Source: Puccinellia tenuiflora (lineage: Eukaryota; Streptophyta; Magnoliopsida; Poales; Poaceae). From it: a stretch of DNA of 64,000 bases. The notes under the pieces are model-generated. The model was not told the origin of the DNA and searched no databases. It saw only the letters and a program-made list of their open reading frames with translations. The position numbers and the translations under genes were made by a program. The stretch lies in NCBI GenBank assembly GCA_012064385.1, contig QRDG01000395.1:2217151-2281150 (forward strand), in the 5' to 3' direction. Positions 1 to 10,300 of the stretch are shown here, piece after piece (the first letter of the stretch is position 1; every line of letters starts with the position of its first letter).

Positions 1-728
1 GCTGGCTTCTTGTCAAATATAAAGGGAATAATAAATATGGCAGATAAAAAATTCCAAAACCTGAAGTCTCATGATTGCCACGTGATTATGACGCAGTTGC
101 TTCCGATTGCATTGAGGGGGCTTCTATCGGAAAATGTTCGAGTACCCATTGTGAAGTTATGTGCATTTCTCAATGCAATATCTCAGAAGGTAATCGATCC
201 AGAAAGTCTGACAAGGTTACAGAAGGATGTGGCCCAATGTCTTGTTAGTTTTGAGTTGGTGTTCCCCCCCATCATTTTTCAATATTATGACGCATCTCCT
301 GGTTCACCTAGTCGACGAGATTGCAATTCTCGGTCCTGTATTTCTACACAATATGTTCCCTTTCGAGAGGTTCATGGGAGTCTTGAAGAAATATGTTCAT
401 AACCGTGCTAGGCCAGAAGGAAGCATCTCCAAAGGCTATGGAATAGAGGAGGTCATTGAGTTTTGTGTTGACTTTATTCCTGACATTAAGTCGATTGGTC
501 TTCCTGAATCGCGGCATGAGGGGAGACTTAGTGGAAAAGGCACGCTAGGAAAGAAAGCAATGATATGTAGGGACGGGCATTCTTTCACTCAAGCACACTA
601 CACAGTTCTACAAAGTTCCACCTTCGTGGCTCCGTATATCGAGGTACACAAGAATAGTGTACGCTCGAAAAACCCAGGGAAGCCTGACTCCTGGATTAAA
701 CAAAAACAAATGGAGACTTTCGGCAGTT

Positions 729-1085
729 GGTTGCGATTACATCTCATGAATGACACCGATGTGCACACGATCTTCGACTTATTGGCCGCGTCACCATCTT
801 CGACTGTATGACTTTCCAAGGGTACGAGATAAATGGGAATACATTTTACACGATTGCCCAAGATAAAAAGAGTACCAACCAAAACAGTGGTGTTCGCTTT
901 GATGCAACAGACGAGAATGGACAAAAGGACACATACTATGGTTACATAGAGGAGATATGGGAACTTGATTATGGACCTACTTTTAAGGTCCCTTTGTTTC
1001 GGTGCAGTTGGTCAACATGAATGGAGAAGGGGTAAGGTAGACCAGATGTACGGAATGACAACAGTGGATCTCAAGAATCTTGCGT
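729..1085 (+). repeat. Direct duplication, copy 1, inside the transposase
   Basis: This stretch recurs at 1,087-1,441 and the copies are separated only by an N at 1,086. They differ mainly by one-base changes in short homopolymers (ccc/cc, gg/g and similar) plus a patch of substitutions near 762-785. Copy 1 carries the substitution that puts TGA in one frame. Confidence 0.9.
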
Positions 1086-1086
1086 N
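1086..1086. other. Ambiguous base (N), probable assembly join
   Basis: The only N in the window. It falls exactly at the boundary of the two near-identical copies at 729-1,085 and 1,087-1,441, which suggests overlapping contig ends joined without merging. Confidence 0.8.
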
Positions 1087-1441
1087 GGTTGCGATTACAT
1101 CTCATGAATGACACCGATGTTGGAGATCAACTCTACTTATTGTCCGCGTCACTATCTTCGACTGTATTGACTTTCCAAGGGTACGAGATAAATGGGAATA
1201 CATTTTACACGATTGCCAAGATAAAAAGAGTACCAACCAAAACAGTGGTGTTCGCTTTGATGCAACAGACGAGAATGACAAAAGGACACATACTATGTTA
1301 CATAGAGAGATATGGGAACTTGACTATGGACCTACTTTTAAGGTCCCTTTGTTTCGGTGCAGTTGGGTCAACATGAATGGAGAAGGGGTAAGGTAGACCA
1401 GCTGTACGGAATGACAACAGTGGATCTCAAGAATCTTGCGT
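1087..1441 (+). repeat. Direct duplication, copy 2, inside the transposase
   Basis: Second copy of 729-1,085, directly after the single ambiguous base at 1,086. It reads on into the unique C-terminal part of the transposase (RDEPFVLANDVAQIFYVKD). Confidence 0.9.
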
Positions 1442-2250
1442 ACAGAGACGAACCATTCGTCCTAGCCAATGATGTGGCTCAGATTTTCTATGTGAAGGAC
1501 ATGAGCTCCAGACCGAAAAAAGAAAAGATAAGGAAACAAATACAGCACACGATGAGCAAAGCGTCACATAGTTCTTTCAGGAAAAAGAAACATCGTGGGA
1601 GTCGAGGACAAGACAGACATGTCAGCAGACTATAATAAGTTTGATGAAATTCCGCCATTCACAGTGAAAACTGACCCAAGCATCCCGTTACATAATGAAG
1701 AAACTCCATGGTTACGGCCGAAGAAGCGATCATAGAGATCATGTCAAATGCATGAGTGTTCTCAAAAACTTTTATGTATGAGTGTTGTCAAATGCATCCG
1801 TCTCGCGTCGTCGTGAGCAGCAAATCGACCTTCGATCCAAACAGCCCCAAGACATCTCTGATGATCTAACGACCGTCCCAAAAAGTGTTGGGAATGTTGT
1901 AGATCATCAGAGAGCCTTGGAGCTGCTTGGATCCGACCGAGGGGCATGGCTACCACTTCCACCACCACCACTCCCACCTCCTCGGCAATTCATCATTGTG
2001 TCACCCTAATCCAGTGGTTGGATTCAACCTACCCGAGGGCTTGTGTTAGGGAACATGCCAGCGGGTAGGCTAAATCCAACCATTGGGTTCGGTGGCAAAG
2101 GTAGACGCTCGTTGTGTGCCGTTTCGCTGCAGGGACGTCGCTATTTATAGGCGTGTGCTTCTGATCCAACGCTCACAAGCGCTCTAAAGAAACACACCCT
2201 GATCCAACGGCTCACAAGCGCTTGAAAGAAACACACGATCCGTGTGCTTC

Positions 2251-2553
2251 TTTAGTCCCGGTTGGTAACACGAACCGGGACCAAAGGCCCTGATCCAACA
2301 GCTCACAAGCGCTTGAAAGAAACACACGATCCGTGTGCTTCTGATCCAACGGCTCAGAAGCGCTCTAAAGAAACACACCCCTGATCCAACGGCTCACAAG
2401 CGCTTGAAAGAAACACACGATCCGTGTGCTTCTTTAGTCCCGGTTGGTAACACGAACCGGGACGAAAGGGTAGGCCTATAGTCCCGGTTGGTGCCTCCAA
2501 CCGGGACGAAAGACCCTTTCGTCCCGGTTGGTAACACGAACCGGTACTAAAGG
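2251..2553. repeat. CACTA foldback repeats (GTCCCGGTTGG palindromes), cluster 1
   Basis: Four short imperfect palindromes of the form tagtcccggttgg...ccaaccgggac lie at about 2,251-2,286, 2,433-2,466, 2,480-2,512 and 2,518-2,553. Arms are 11-14 nt with loops under 12 nt. The same motif fills the subterminal regions of both CACTA copies. Confidence 0.85.
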
Positions 2554-2863
2554 CCCTGATCCAACAGCTCATAAGCGCTTGAAAGAAACACACGATCCGT
2601 GTGCACACGATCCAACAGCTCACAAGCGCTCTAAAGAAACACACCCCTGATCCAACGGCTCACAAGCGCTCGAAGGAAATACACGATCCGTGTGCTTCTT
2701 CCACCGCTTCCCGCCTTCGTCTTCACGCAATTTATCACTATATATATGTAGGCTTGGCCGCCATTGCCATATCACATCTAAACTCACATCTGCAACCTCA
2801 TCACTCTTCCATTGTAACAAAATTTTGACTTAGGTGTTTTTGACTAAGGTGTTCTCGGGGACG

Positions 2864-3247
2864 ATGTCCATGTTGGACCAGAGGGGCGATGTGCGGGACT
2901 GGGCTCCACCGGGCTGGCACTGGGAGGTGCTACCTTCCGGGACATGCAGCTTGGTGAGGAATACGGGTGACATCGTCGACCCGGATCTTCTGTGGTGGCC
3001 GTCGCGTGGGCCACGCTCGGTGCAGAGGGAGCCGGCCTCCGAGGAGGAGGTACGTCGCCGTATCAGGGAGGAGGATGAGCATGTCCGTCGCTACATGTAT
3101 CTATTAGATAGGCAGTATGATAGTAGGTGGTCGTTTCTTCAGAGGGTTCCTTCTCACGTGAGCTATGACCCTGTGAGGGTTCCTTCTCTTTGGATGCGCA
3201 GTGCCGGCGGCTCAGCACCCCGCGGCTCAGGAACTGGTCGAAGTTAG
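2864..3247 (+). CDS. Small hypothetical protein of CACTA mini-gene unit 1 (127 aa)
   Basis: The ATG at 2,864 is the first after the shared leader; the frame is open upstream to 2,834 but without an ATG. The product is not recognised. It is rich in Trp, Arg and Glu, starts with a region around APPGWHWEVLPSG, has a charged middle (SEEEVRRRIREEDEHVRRY) and ends at the TAG at 3,245-3,247, inside the conserved 3' flank. There is no signal peptide or membrane segment. A faint resemblance to the ORF of unit 2 (PPG-x-aromatic near the start, then Arg-rich) suggests an ancient common origin, but this is by eye only. It probably belongs to the transposon rather than the host. Function unknown. Confidence 0.45.
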   Translation: MSMLDQRGDVRDWAPPGWHWEVLPSGTCSLVRNTGDIVDPDLLWWPSRGPRSVQREPASEEEVRRRIREEDEHVRRYMYLLDRQYDSRWSFLQRVPSHVSYDPVRVPSLWMRSAGGSAPRGSGTGRS

Positions 3248-3423
3248 TTTCAGAGTCTGTGATCGCCATTGCAGTTCTCTTGCCTGATGAAGATTGTCCA
3301 TGGCTACGGCGTAATCAGAAGAAAGGGACACACATGAAGAAATAAGTGAACACTAGATAGGGATGTTGTTGGTGATGTGTAATAATTAATGTATTGAACC
3401 TTTTATCAAATGCACACGGTTTC

Positions 3424-3493
3424 CCCGTCATACAGCCCAACGGTGGCTCGTGAGTGCCTGCATATCAAATGCACCGTTGGGCTGTATGACGGG
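3424..3493. repeat. Perfect 22-bp inverted repeat
   Basis: Arms at 3,424-3,445 and 3,472-3,493 are perfect reverse complements of 22 bp around a 26-nt spacer. The hairpin lies between mini-gene units 1 and 2. Confidence 0.85.
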
Positions 3494-3987
3494 AATCCGA
3501 ATGATTTGCATATAGGGTCATGTGGCTGATCCAACACTGGTTTTGCCCGACCGAGGGGCATGGCTACCACTTCCACCACCACCACCACTCCCACCTCCTC
3601 GGCAATTCATCATTGTGTCACCCTAATCCAGTGGTTGGATTCAACCTACCTGAGGGCTTGTGTTTCCAACAGCGTCGTTGTGTTGTCCTTATTCACCGAC
3701 CTACAGGAGGTGGCTCCAATGGCTGGCCGGTGAACAAGGACAAACACAATAATGCTAGGGAACATGCCAGCAGGTAGGCTAAATCCAACCATTGGGTTCG
3801 GTGGCAAAGGTAGATGCTCGTTGTGTGCCGTTCGCTGCAGGGACGTCGCTATTTATAGGCGATTAGAAGGTGTACCTGTGGATGAGGTGGGAGTGCAGAT
3901 CCAACAGCTCACAAGCCCTCAAAAGAAACACACCCCTGATCCAATGGCTCACAAGCGCTTGAAAGAAACACACGATCCGTGTGCTTC

Positions 3988-4108
3988 TTTAGGTCCGGTT
4001 GGTACCCCCAACCGGGACGAAGGGGTAGGCCTATAGTCCCGGTTGGTGGCTCCAACCGGGACGAAAGACCCTTTGGTCCCGGTTGGTAACACGAACCGGT
4101 ACTAAAGG
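3988..4108. repeat. CACTA foldback repeats, cluster 2
   Basis: Three palindromes of the GTCCCGGTTGG type lie at about 3,991-4,020, 4,036-4,066 and 4,076-4,108, in the upstream region of mini-gene unit 2 and at the same place relative to the leader as cluster 1. Confidence 0.85.
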
Positions 4109-4340
4109 CCCTGATCCAACAGCTCACAAGCGATTGAAAGAAACACACGATCCGTGTGCACACGATCCAACAGCTCACAAGCACTCGAAAGAAACACAAC
4201 TCTGATCCAACGGCTCACAAGCGCTCGAAGGAAACACACGATCCGTGTGCTTCTTCCACCGCTTCCCGCCTTCGTCTTCCCGCAATTTCTCACTATATAT
4301 ATCACATCTAAACTCATATCTGCAACCTCATCACTCTTCC

Positions 4341-4757
4341 ATGGCTTCCACCGTACTAACCTACCGTCAGGCGGAGGAGCTTTCCGCCTCGAACTACCCC
4401 TGCCCGCCCGGCTACCGCATCCCCGCCGGCTAGAGGCTGAGCGTCGGAGGCGTGCCGGTCCCTCCTCTCCCTCAAGGTGTGGCGCGCCGGGCGGCCATCA
4501 CGAACCACTACTACCTCGAGCTCACACCGGAGCAGCGGATGGATCCGTGCTGGCATCCCGACTACCGCCCGACTTGGGAAGCCTTCTTCATCAATCGGCG
4601 TGAGAGGGCGCTCGCCAGGTACGAGGGGGATGGCCCTCCTCCTTCGGACTTCAACGAGGCCGGCCGTCAGCTGTGGTGGGCTGGCCGGACTCTCCAGGGC
4701 GTTATGAACTACATCATGGCTGGCGATAACCCCCGCCTACGCTACCCTAACATGTAG
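4341..4757 (+). pseudogene. Small hypothetical protein of CACTA mini-gene unit 2, one nonsense codon
   Basis: The ATG at 4,341 follows the shared leader. One frame runs to the TAG at 4,755-4,757 (139 codons), interrupted by a single TAG at 4,431-4,433 (after PPGYRIPAG), where a Trp codon would need one base change. The downstream part reads on in the same frame (LELTPEQRMDP, WEAFFINRRERALARYEGDG, WWAGRTLQGVMNYI). A restart ATG at 4,452 could give a 101-aa product. The protein family is not recognised; there is no signal peptide or membrane helix. Similar-looking hypothetical ORFs are plausible in other grass CACTA elements, but this was not checked. Confidence 0.5.
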
Positions 4758-4990
4758 TCCGGGGGTGCTCACCCGTCGAGGTTCGAGCCACGAGCGCCGT
4801 ATGAGTACGATGACAGCGACGACGACGATGACGGCGACTACGAGTACGAGTATTATAGGCCTAGGCAGGAGTATGACTAAGATTGTTAGGACAACTGATC
4901 CACTGTTGTCATTCTGTACCGTATCAAATACACCGTCGAAGTTAGTTTCAGAGTATGTGATCACCATTGCAGTTCTCTTTTATGTGATCA

Positions 4991-5548
4991 TAGTTTAGGT
5001 TACTACTTGCTTTTGAAAACTTGCGACCTAAACTATCGACTTCCGGATATGTATGTGATATTCATGCATATGTATGCAAAATATTTGGGATCCACTGTTG
5101 TCATTCTGTACCGTATCCGGTCGATTACCTGAAGGATCCACTGTTGCCATTATGTAGTGTTTAGTGACATATGAATTAAATCAATAGATATGAATTAATT
5201 CAATAGATATAAATTAATTCAATAGATATAAATTAAATAAATAGATAGATTACATTTTTATCAACAATTTGATATATTATTTGCATTTTTCTGATAAACA
5301 GATCAAAAGATATTGAATTTATAAGTTCAATGAATTAATTAAGTTCACATTCCAAAAAACACTTTTCAAATTTAAACAGAAAATGGTTTTGAATTATTTA
5401 TTCAAATTTAAACACTTTTCATGTTGAAAGTCTTTTCAAATTCGAAACCATTTGAAATTCATATTCAAACACCTTAATAAGAATAAAAAAGGCGGGAACA
5501 ACATTCAGAACTGAAAAGTTTGAAATAAAATTGAATTTTCAGGGCATT
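4991..5548. other. AT-rich spacer inside the CACTA element
   Basis: No gene is seen. The stretch has short direct repeats (aattaattcaatagatata, about 5,173-5,230) and 'ttcaaatttaaacacttttc'-type repeats (about 5,365-5,470). Confidence 0.6.
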
Positions 5549-5733
5549 GGTCCCGGTTCATGCCACGAACCGGGACCAAAGGGTATTTTCGCGCGCCTTT
5601 TCGGTGCCGGACCTTTCGTCCCGGTTGGTGCCACCAACCGGGACGAAAAATTAGGCCTTTGGTCCCGGTTGGTGCCACCAACCGGACCTAAAGACCCTTT
5701 CGTCCCGGTTGGTGGCACCAACCGGGACGAAAG
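5549..5733. repeat. CACTA foldback repeats, cluster 3
   Basis: Four GTCCCGGTTGG-type palindromes (about 5,549-5,580, 5,617-5,648, 5,660-5,692, 5,699-5,733) lie just upstream of the leader exon of the Ulp1 gene. They resemble the right subterminal cluster at 11,590-11,776. Confidence 0.85.
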
Positions 5734-5774
5734 GTCCTTTGTTTAACTGCCCGCGCTCTGTTCTTCTCCCCCAA

Positions 5775-6061
5775 ATCCTCATTCGCGACTAAGGACCGGA
5801 GCGCTCAGAATCCACATCCCTGCCGTCAGGCTGTCGAATTTCCGCGCCGCCGCTCTCCGTCGTTTGCTCCTCCGGCGCCCGCTCCGTGCCGTCCTCCGCC
5901 GCCCGCTTCTCCGGCCGCTCCTCCGCCGGCCTCCACGGACCTCCTCCGCCACGCGAGCCCGGCCCTCCTCGGTCCGCCGCCGCTCGAGCTCCTCCGGCCT
6001 CCTCCCCCGTCGTCGATTGTCGCCGTCCTTCTTCCCCGTCACCGTCGCCGTCCTCAAGGTG
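5775..6061 (+). other. Probable 5' leader exon and promoter-proximal GC-rich region of the Ulp1 gene
   Basis: A sharply bounded GC-rich stretch in AT-rich surroundings, ending at a good splice donor (cctcaag/gtgagcc, about 6,059-6,065). The start (cgcgactaaggaccggagcgctc) has a counterpart at 38,985-39,010 on the minus strand of the second CACTA copy, at the same place relative to the Ulp1 gene. Arg-rich ORFs here are composition artefacts. A 5' untranslated exon is the best reading. Confidence 0.5.
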
Positions 6062-6063
6062 AG

Positions 6064-7354
6064 CCGGGGCTACCGGCCTCCTCCCCCCTCCCCCCACCGC
6101 GCCGGGCTACGTACCTCTCCTCCCCACCGCGCCAGGCTACCTCTCCTCCCCCGTAGTGCATTAGTTAGTGTAGGTTAGTTAGTGCATTAGGTTAGGAAAA
6201 ATATTTAGTTCGTTAGTTTTAGAAAAAATATTTAGTTAGTTAGTGCATTAATTTTAGAAATATTTCGTTAGTTAGTTTTAGAAAAAAATAGCTAGTGTAT
6301 ATACGAATTAATCTTCCTCTGCCAAAGTTAGGGTTAGGGTTTAGGAAAATGCAAATTGTTATTGTTAATGTTATTTAAAAAATACCAAAGTTAGTTCTTT
6401 AATTTAGTTAGTTAGTTTATTTTTAGTTAGTAAGTTAGTAATTTAAATTATTAGTTAGTAATTTTTGTTAGTTAGTGCATTAGTAATTTTAGTTAGTTAG
6501 TTTTAGATTTAGTTAGTTAGTTTTAAAAATTACTAATTAGTGTAGTAAATTTAGAAGAGTTAGCAAATTTAGCAAAGTTAATTTCTTTAACAAAGTTTGG
6601 AAATTTAGCAAAGCATTGTTATTTGATGATTGTGTTAGCAAAGTTAGAAATCAAATTAATACTCCATAATTAGTTGCAATATTGTTGTTAAGAACTATTT
6701 GTTACTCCATAGTTAGTTAGTTTTAGTTAGTAATTTAAATTAGTTAGTAGTTTAAATTAGTTAGTAATTTAAATTAGTTAGTATTATAAATTAGGTGTGT
6801 AGTTTAGGTGCATTTTTGTGTTGTTTTTGTAGTGTAGGAAATTTAGTGGTAGGTAATTTAGTGTTAGAAATTTAGTGTTAGAAATTTAGTGTTAGGAAAT
6901 TTAGTGTTAGAAATTTATTAGAAATGTTATTAGAAAAATTTGCTAAGTCAATTTGGAATGATTTAGTGGTAGCTGATTTTGCTGTTCTTAATGCAAGCCG
7001 ATGATTAGAATAGTCCATTATGCTTGCAAGAAGATTGTCTATAGAACCAAGGGTAAATGCAAGAACAATGCATTTATTTCTACTTCGTTCTTATAGGCAC
7101 TCTTTTTGCTGACTAATGGCTTTGACATATGAGGCTTCAGATGTAAAACCACGTTCCCTATGCTTAGGCTTCATATTTATTTATGATTTTAGGCTTCATA
7201 TTTGTATAAATAAATATTTATTTATGATTTTAGGCTTCATATTTGTATAAATATATACTTATTTATGATTTTAGGCTTCATATTATTACTACAAGTTTTC
7301 TGAACGACACGGCAGAGACGGCTCCGAAAATAACTTTCCTATTTTGCAGAAACT
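6064..7354 (+). other. AT-rich first intron with degenerate TTAGT repeats
   Basis: No gene is seen. It is dominated by degenerate ttagttagt units (6,170-6,900) and a short triplicated 'atttatgattttaggcttcata' unit (about 7,170-7,285). The homologous place in the second CACTA copy (38,040-38,700) is also AT-rich but uses a different unit on the plus strand (aacaattgctaaattaat). Confidence 0.6.
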
Positions 7355-10300
7355 ATGGAACCACACGGCAGAGATGAAATTCAGGAAAATATCCTCGAGG
7401 ATATAATCTGCGGCGATGATGAAACAAGTCACTTTCTGAACGACTCCGGTGAGGGGGATGAGTCTCTCAACGCCTGGAAAGAGGCCGAACTCGGCATCTC
7501 CAATGAGGGAGAAGCCGATAAGGCAGAAGCCGGCAGCTCCGGTGCAACATTGATTATTACAAACTCCGACGAGGTGCATATATATTTATATTAATTAATT
7601 TAGCCTCTGTTGTCCATATACACATATTAACGGTCTTTCTTCTTTTAGCCATCCGGATCGAGCAAATCCTCTGTGAGGACGAAACGAGGCCCAACCAAAA
7701 AGTTGCAGGACAATGTCCGCTACAGGATCGAAGAAGTTGCTGCAGACGGCGAACCCATTGCTCCAATTGATGTTAGACAAAAATTTGTGAAGCAATGCGG
7801 TGTTATTGTTAGGGACTACGTCCCGATCACCATCCGAGAATGGAATAAGCCAAGGGATCCTAAAGTTAGCTATATCGGCCCCGAAGGCAAAAGATGCCTT
7901 TTTCAAAAGGTCATGGTTAATTTCACATTGCCGTTGCCAGAGGTGGATCCAGAGGAGGGGGAGCCAGATGAGGAGGAGATGGATGCCCGAAAAAAAGCTC
8001 TAGTAGATAAAGTCAAGGCGTGGGCTCTTAAGAAGATGGCCGAGCTATTCAACAAATTTAAGAACAGATTGTACACCGACTTCATCTTGAAAGATAAAAC
8101 TCCGGATTTCGATCACGGGTATGAGAAGATAAGAGACTACTGGGAAGATTTTGTGAATTACAAGAAATCAGAGGAAGCTCAGTTAAAGTCTGCAGTAAAC
8201 AAGGCAAATGCTGCTAAAAAGAAGTACCACCATACTATGGGGGCTGCTGGCTACGCCTGTTCCATGCCTAAGTGGGACAAACTTGAGGCCGACCTGCTGG
8301 CTAAAGGGATCGTTCCAGAGCCTATAAAAGAAGGATGGACCGAACGGACAAGAAATTGGTTTTACGGGCATGGGGGCACATTGGACGCAGAAGGAAAGTG
8401 CATATATACCAGAAGACACAAGGATAATCCCCTACTACCCATCGAAGAAATTAGGAAAGCATACAAGGATGTTGAAGAGGGACGGTTCCGTCCCGATAGA
8501 GAGGATGACGAGCTTTCACGCGCCATTGGGAATAAAGAACATGAGGGACGAACATGAGGCACCAAAGGCTCCAAGCCGTGGAAACATGGGTTTCCCGTGG
8601 AAAGGAAAATATTTCCCGATAAAAGTCATCAGAGGAGAAAGGAAAGGGAGGCAAGGGAAGCAATCGCTGCTGCATACCGGCTGCGTAATATAGAAGAAAC
8701 AATTAAGCGGCAGCAGGATCAAATGAAGCGGCAGCAGGATCAAATTAACGAACTTAGCCAGCAAGGCACTGCCGGCCTATCTCAGCAGCACGTTGTAGAA
8801 GCTGCAGTCGATGCTACCGACCCATCATATCGGAAAAGCAGCGTGGCTTCGAGCATGGTCCCGGCACGTGATGATGATGCACTGACAACGGATGCTCTTC
8901 GTCGCTACCCAGTGGATGATATCACGGAGAGCACACCTTGTGAGCTACATGTGAAAGTGTTCAACATAACCATGAAGGTGGCGGTCGGCTATGCCGTACC
9001 AATTGGACCTACACCAACTTTCCATTGCTCCCCGGTTCCTCATGGCTACGCTATTGTCGGGGTCGATGAAGTTAGTAAAGGATTTGAGGAGCTGAAGCTG
9101 GAACACCCTGCAGGTGAAGATGGGGAGGTGGTTGAACTTGGAGAAGCCAAGAAAGGGACTATTCTATGGCCAAAGGAATTCATCGTGCTTCCAAACTGGC
9201 CGCCTCCGCCGCCTCACCACTCTCCACCGCCGCCGCCTCACCACTCTCCACCGCCTCCGCCGCCTCACCACTCTCCACCGCCGCCGCCTCACCACTCTCC
9301 ACCGCCTCAGGCGCCGTCTCCGCCGCCTCACCACTCTCCACCACCGCCGCCTCAGGCGCCGTCTCCGCCGCCTCACCAGTCTCCAGAGCAGCCGTCTTCG
9401 CCGCCGCGTCAGTCGTCTCCGCCGCCGCGTAAGTCTTCTCCGGCGCCACGTGTGGGTACTCTGGGGTTTGATAAAAACCGATCACCGAAACGTTCAAGGT
9501 CACCCCTCCCAAAAGTACCTCATAAGAATCTTGCCAAGAGACCTTATGACTATACGGTGGAGGAAAATAAGGCGATCGCAAAAGGGGAAACAGATAAGTG
9601 GTTTGCTAACTTGAAGGTAAAGAAGGCGAAAGCGCCAGAGTTCCCCGACACCCCAGAAGAACATGCCGCTGTCGTGAAAATGCTGAAAAATCTGGCCCAA
9701 CCCCCGCCAAAGCTGACACCAGACTATGACCGCTCTATTCTCAAGTCGGTTCGGGCAAATAAACAGCGGTCGAAGAGTATTAGTGCAAGCCGGAAGACAG
9801 TTGCCCAGCTAGGAGAACAGCAAAAACAATCGTGCCCCCCGCTCAAAGTGTTTTCCGATACCAAGGTGGGGTCGAGCAAACCTGCGGTCGGCATCGATCC
9901 TGAGTTTGTTGCAATGTACGGAGAAGCAGCCGCTGCTCACGGCTTGTCTATTGCTCAGTACTTAGACCAATTACAATTCCACGAAGAAATAGTTCCAAAA
10001 TACAAATACCGGCACGGGCATCCTCTCGTCAAATCTCAGTTAGTCAAAGATCTACCAACAAAAATGCGAAGATTGCATAGTTGGTACATGGCAGCCTCAA
10101 AGAAAGGGGAAAATTGGATCTACGTGGGATATAAGAACGAGCATTACGGGCATGGAGATGACCACGTAATGATTGAATTTTGTGAATTATTTCAGTTATA
10201 CCAACAAGAAGCCCTTGACAAAGCTATCATCAGCGCCTATTGTCTGTAAGTATTATTTCTGTAGTTAAGTCTCTACCTAGCTCACCTCGTTCATTGCATT

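Larger units (their letters stand above)
10..1735 (+). pseudogene. CACTA (En/Spm) TNP2-type transposase, broken C-terminal half
   Basis: Three reading frames joined end to end give the C-terminal half of a plant CACTA transposase. Positions 10-400, continuing from about 227 to 811 in another frame, match the DUF4218-type region (HDCHVIMTQLLPIALRG, then PFERFMGVLKKYVHNRARPEGSI). From about 800 to 1,520 comes the DUF4216-type region (ELDYGPTFKVPLFRCSW, then DLKNLAYRDEPFVLANDV). A basic tail ends at the TAG at 1,733-1,735. The N-terminal half, with the catalytic core, lies outside the window. The frame is broken near 230-290 by what looks like a one-base change, and again inside a 0.36-kb duplicated stretch (729-1,441). 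It belongs to the CACTA element whose right end is at 11,796. The family call is secure; whether the breaks are biological or assembly errors is open. Confidence 0.85.
1936..3290 (+). repeat. Tandem mini-gene unit 1 (promoter, short CDS, 3' flank)
   Basis: Unit 1 starts with a block (about 1,936-2,155) that recurs at 3,550-3,860 and ends in a TATA-like atttatagg. Next come foldback repeats and several copies of a 'gatccaacggctcacaagcg' motif, then a leader (2,702-2,820) that recurs at 4,253-4,340. The 3' flank (gtcgaagttagtttcagag, 3,238-3,282) recurs at 4,936-4,980. The coding sequence between leader and 3' flank is not obviously similar to that of unit 2. It lies inside the CACTA element downstream of the transposase. 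Confidence 0.75.
3550..4990 (+). repeat. Tandem mini-gene unit 2 (promoter, short CDS, 3' flank)
   Basis: Second copy of the unit at 1,936-3,290, with the same promoter block, foldback repeats, leader with a tatatata TATA-like motif (about 4,294-4,302) and 3' flank. The promoter block carries an insertion relative to unit 1 (about 3,661-3,757). The coding part is the ORF at 4,341-4,757. Confidence 0.75.

Noticed and set aside
5779..6178. Arg-rich ORFs in the GC-rich leader
   Set aside because: No start context or homology; the region is better explained as an untranslated exon with a splice donor near 6,062.
6325..6348. Telomere-like gttagggttagggtttagg
   Set aside because: Only two to three units inside a degenerate TTAG-rich intron; not a telomeric array.
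7000..7300. CRISPR-like array in repeated 'ttaggcttcatatttgtataaat' units
   Set aside because: Three degenerate AT-rich units in a plant intron; no spacers, no cas genes, eukaryotic DNA.
9114..9614. Leu/Arg-, Ser/Ala- and Arg-rich ORFs on both strands over the Pro/His tract
   Set aside because: They are other-frame readings of the cctccgccgcctcac repeat in the Ulp1 gene; composition alone keeps them open.
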